Part shown: piece after piece, positions 60,594-64,000 of the stretch
How the letters are laid out: every line of letters starts with the position of its first letter
Position numbering within the stretch: the stretch's first letter is position 1
DNA from: Amyloporia xantha
Taxonomy: Eukaryota; Basidiomycota; Agaricomycetes; Polyporales; Adustoporiaceae
Direction of reading: 5' to 3'
Length of the DNA stretch: 64,000 bases
NCBI GenBank assembly: GCA_036971615.1
Contig: JAYKKR010000012.1
Span: forward strand, 1,208,221-1,272,220
The notes under the pieces: model-generated
Databases searched by the model: none
The model's input: only the letters and a program-made list of their open reading frames with translations
What the model was told of the DNA's origin: nothing
Made by a program: the position numbers and the translations under genes

Positions 60594-61441
60594 ATGTCGC
60601 TCACCAGTTTCCGGACCGCACTCGCATCTCTTTCTCGAACCCACCTCCGCTCTTCTGTCCTCGCCGCTTCAACCCGCATCTCCACGCAACCACACACACC
60701 CACGCACCAGCAGACACGCACGATGGCCTCGGCAAAGTTCCTCGAGGAGATTAAGCAGCGCCGCACCTACTATAACATCACGAACAAGTCGCCCATCTCG
60801 GATGAGCGCGTCGAGGAGATAGTAAAGGAGATCGTCCTGCACGTCCCCTCCTCCTTCAACTCGCAGTCCAGCCGCGTCGTCGTGCTCTTCAAGAAAGACC
60901 ACGAGAAGCTGTGGGACTTCGCCGCCGAGGTCCTCAAGCCGATCGTCCCCGCTGAGCAGTGGCCCACGACGGAGAAGAAGCTCGCGAGCTTCAAGGCTGG
61001 GTACGGCACTGTCCTCTTCTTCGAGGACCAGGCGCCCGTGCGCAAGCTCCAGGAGTCGTTCCCGCTCTATCAGGAGTCATTCCCCGTCTGGTCGGAGGTG
61101 CGTCGCTAGGGTTGAACCGCATCGCTCTCGCAGACACTGATGCGTTCCCCATCACACAGCACACGAGCGGCATGATTCAGTTCGCGACCTGGACGGCGCT
61201 CGAGCTCGAGGGCTTCGGTGCCTCGCTCCAGGTAAGCCTGCTCCGCAGTCGGACATCCTCAGCTTGCTCATATGACATCTAGCACTACAACCCGCTCATC
61301 GACCAGAAGGTCAAGTCCGAGTGGAACATCCCGTCCACCTGGAACCTCATCTCCGAGCTGCCCTTCGGCACCCCCGGAGGTGCACCCGGGGAGAAGGCGT
61401 TCCAGCCCATCGAGGAGCGTGTCAAGGTCTTCGGCAAGTAG
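60594..61441 (+). CDS. Nitroreductase-family protein (Frm2/Hbn1-like)
   Basis: FMN-dependent nitroreductase-like oxidoreductase of the fungal Frm2/Hbn1 type, linked in yeast to fatty-acid signalling and redox balance. Exons 60594-61097, 61160-61231 and 61283-61441 give 244 aa. Seen: FLEEIKQRRTYYNITNKSPI, VLHVPSSFNSQSSRVVVLF (the FMN-binding PSSFNSQ motif), ASFKAGYGTVLFFED, SGMIQFATWTALELEGFGAS and a C-terminal ISELPFGTPGG. Two start choices exist. ATG 60594 adds a 43-residue Ser/Thr/Arg-rich, acid-free N-terminus (SRTHLRSSVLAASTRIS) resembling a mitochondrial presequence. ATG 60723 (MASAKFLEEI) gives the usual cytosolic length of 201 aa. Confidence 0.9.
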
Positions 61442-63879
61442 ATGGCGGAGGGCTAGGGGGGGACCTGTGCGCGCACGGCTGCCGTCCTTACCCGGACTGT
61501 GTAGAAGCATGCAATTGTAGACTGTGATGACGACACAAAACACTGTATAATGGGCAATATGGCATTGGCATTCATCCTTATCATCGCGTGTGCCCGAATG
61601 TTGTGTCCAGCGTGCGGACACGGCGGCCGTGTACGCTTCGCGCAGACGGTGAAGTGGATACTTACCGCGAGTTGGGTTCGGCGTTAGCTACTGATAGCTA
61701 TCGCTTGACATGATATTCTGCGTGTCCCAAGTCACTCTATGATAGACTGGTCCACATACGTGTAAGTCGCGTCTGGTGAAACAGCCCCGGTCTTCCAACG
61801 CGTGTCGTTGAACAGGTCGCGCACGATGGCATCTTCTATTCCGAACTTTCCAAGGTGATCGCCAAAGCTGATAGCAGTGATCCGGGTCACGTTGGCTTGA
61901 AATGCTGACGCAGAACATGGGCGCTAATGCGAATGCTTGGGTAAGAACCGCAGATTCTGACGCTAACACCGTGACTCACGCAAACACGAGGCTAGTGGAC
62001 GCCGAAGGGCTCCCATTTTTTTGTGAATCCGGGTCCATCTGTTGCCATGAACATCGATGATTTTAATCTATATACTAGGATAAAATGGTAGTATCTTATC
62101 TGCCTGATATTATTCTAAGGAGAATTCCGGCCATGAATTAATTATTATTTCTCGCCACTGAACTGCAAGCTGCACGATGCGGACTACAGTAACAGGAATT
62201 GTGTCTGACACAAACTGGTCATCGTGTATCTTTCTTCACTCCTGGGAAAAGTACATTCAGACTCACTGCAACATCGGAAAGGGTCTACATATATTGGAGG
62301 ATTGCACCGTCATTTCGAGCGATTTGTCGAACGTGCGGTCAGATCCATCGCTGCGCAACCGAGAGCACACAAGCACCCACGTCTGGAAACACAACACTCC
62401 GATGTATCTGGCACTCGGACACGTAAATCCATCGAATTCTCATGCTACGTCTGACGATATTCATATTCAGACTTCCATCTCCCCACATTGTACGTCCTGG
62501 GAATGATAGCCATAATTACCGCACTCCGGGCCCAGCAGGGGGGGTCCAGACAGACCATGAGACGCAAAAGCCCAAGGCACCATCGGCCTATGAATCTCGA
62601 GGGAACCATATTCAGTCTATTTGTAGTCTTCGGGGCTTCTTCCGCCCCAATCCCAGGACCCATCGGGCCCGCAAATCCTAAGGCCAATCTGCATCGGTGC
62701 GGGCATCTTATCTCATCGCGGCGAGGACGTGGGGTCACTGAGATCGTCTCCTGCGAGATCGTTCCGTGTTGCGAGCATTCCCGGCGGGGTCGCACGACGC
62801 ACGTACTTTCGCGTCGGCGCCGTGTACGGTGGAAGAAGGGATGACCCCAGGCCCCCGCGTTCTTCTCATGCCCAATGGCTGTTGGTTTTCGACTAAGAGG
62901 GGTCAGGGTAGGCTCCGGTATCCGCATGTCGTCCTGCCACCCTGTTGATCTGTACCGAGTCGCAGATCGCCAATCGGATAGTAGGTCCTTTTCAGAGCCG
63001 CTCGTTATAGCATATTGCGAGCTAGGCCGTCATCCTGACATACAGGTCTTACCTCAGTCGCTTCGATCCTATATGACCGAAACTCCTGCACGTCTGCGCG
63101 CCAATCACCTTTCGCAATTAAATCGGACGGCTGCTTCCGCATCTTCGCGAAGGCGAGGCTATCAAAATCTGTGTACTGGCAGCCGAAGCGATACGGCCAC
63201 CGATATATGCGTCATGCTCACCTCGTCAGGGCTTCCGGCCGCCACTCTGATAAATCTGTTCGAGACGCTGATCTGCAGAAGCGGTCCACAGCATTATTCC
63301 TCGTGGATTTGATTGCTGGCTTCCCCTTCCGAGAGAAAATCCCCGGTTGTTGTGGATTGGTGGAATTCTAGATGATGGGCTGGCGCTCTTGCAAGGCGAA
63401 CATGCCGTGGAGGGCGCCTCTAACATATAAACTGGACTGCTGCTAGTATGCCTCGAATTCATCGTGAGGTCGTCGGTGTGTGTAACAGCAGATGGAAAGC
63501 GCCTTAAAGAGACGTTGCGAACCAGAGCCAACGAAGGTGACGGACAAAATCTCTCAATATCTATTAAGCTCACCAGGTATTAGCTGAAGCCACAGAGAGG
63601 CTCGATTGAATACGCTCAACTCGGCGCTTTTGACTTTTTCAAATTCCTTGCCGATTGGGTATAAGGACGGAAGTAGTGGTGTTGCGTCAGAAGGAAGGTA
63701 TGTTTTGTCGTCAATGTATTGGAATCCACAAGAATCTTCATCAGAGGAACCAATAATGATGTCGAATTGGGCGTACCTAAACATGGAAGCTATTCGAATC
63801 ATCTTTGGACACACGGAAGCAGATATTGCTGCACGGTAAGACAGAACGGAACATCTGCATTGTGCTAGGTAGGGTTCAC
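61442..63879. other. Gene-poor stretch
   Basis: About 2.4 kb. A 160-residue open frame at 62445-62927 (-) and an overlapping plus-strand frame at 62488-62844 are Arg/Pro-biased and look like shadow frames of GC-rich DNA. No gene is supported. Confidence 0.45.
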
Positions 63880-63984
63880 CTATTCAAGCCCGAAGAGGTC
63901 GAGACCCGCTTCCTCAGTCTCGGGAAATAATGGTTTGTAGTCATGTCTGCTATCTTGTTCTGCGCGTAAAATGTCAGATTCTGG
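63880..63984 (-). CDS. Terminal exon of an unidentified gene, partial
   Basis: The minus-strand frame after a plausible GCTAG acceptor reads PESDILRAEQDSRHDYKPLF and ends PETEEAGLDLFGLE before a TAG stop (63880-63882). The acidic, ordered composition and clean acceptor look like a real C-terminus. The remaining exons would lie beyond 64000. I do not recognise the protein. Confidence 0.45.
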   Translation of the reverse strand, partial: PESDILRAEQDSRHDYKPLFPETEEAGLDLFGLE

Positions 63985-64000
63985 CTAGCTTCAATACCTA

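Noticed and set aside
62445..62927. 160-aa minus-strand frame
   Set aside because: Arg/Pro-biased, overlapped by an equally long plus-strand frame, with no start context or homology recognised.
1..64000. CRISPR arrays, bacterial operons or prophage
   Set aside because: No spaced direct repeats, no ribosome-binding-site-led gene strings, and pervasive spliceosomal introns show a fungal nuclear genome.
1..64000. tRNA and rRNA genes
   Set aside because: I scanned by eye for T-loop GGTTCGAATCC-like boxes with paired acceptor stems and for conserved rRNA segments and found none I could support. A covariance search could still find one.

Overview
This window looks like nuclear DNA of a filamentous basidiomycete, probably an Agaricomycete. 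Its genes carry many short introns (mostly 45-65 nt, GT-AG with a few GC-AG), and several genes contain micro-exons. Small BTB/POZ paralogues are clustered and cut-and-paste DNA transposons are present. All gene models were spliced by eye from reading-frame continuity, donor and acceptor sites and protein-family similarity recalled from memory. No search was run.

Layout. 1-2.8 kb: glucosidase II alpha subunit (GH31), cut at its 5' end by the window. 3.0-4.4 kb (-): unknown protein with a mitochondrial-type N-terminus. 5.0-5.7 kb: Mrx11-like mitochondrial protein. 6.0-6.8 kb (-): acidic basidiomycete-type hypothetical protein. 8.0-12 kb: a SINE-like insertion directly upstream of the CHL1/DDX11 Fe-S DNA helicase. 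12-16.6 kb: gene desert with an 18-bp tandem repeat. 16.7-17.0 kb (-): first two exons of a 3-hydroxyacyl-CoA dehydrogenase with the rest missing. 17.9-25.2 kb: three BTB/POZ paralogues, with a peroxisomal-type mitochondrial-family carrier between the first two. 25.2-30.5 kb: two nested DNA transposons. A 4390-bp hAT element with an intact transposase gene sits inside the terminal inverted repeat of a long-TIR, Mutator-like non-autonomous element. 31.0-33.8 kb (-): 19-exon acyl-CoA/4-coumarate-CoA ligase-like enzyme ending in a peroxisomal AKL signal. 36.6-37.0 kb: 420-bp MITE. 37.4-38.6 kb: multi-pass membrane protein. 40.1-41.6 kb: geranylgeranyl diphosphate synthase. 42.0-51.2 kb: full-length GCN1 (28 exons, about 2605 aa). 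51.4-54.1 kb (-): DHA2-type MFS drug transporter with an apparent one-base frameshift. 54.9-57.2 kb (-): glutaryl-CoA dehydrogenase with a mitochondrial presequence. 60.6-61.4 kb: nitroreductase-family protein. 63.9-64.0 kb (-): last exon of an unidentified gene running off the right edge.

Most genes are unrelated housekeeping functions: ER glycan trimming, sister-chromatid cohesion helicase, GCN2 activation, isoprenoid synthesis and lysine/tryptophan catabolism. I see no biosynthetic cluster. The most interesting material is the mobile DNA: three target-site-duplicated insertions, each with clean boundaries, and the small BTB family beside one of them.
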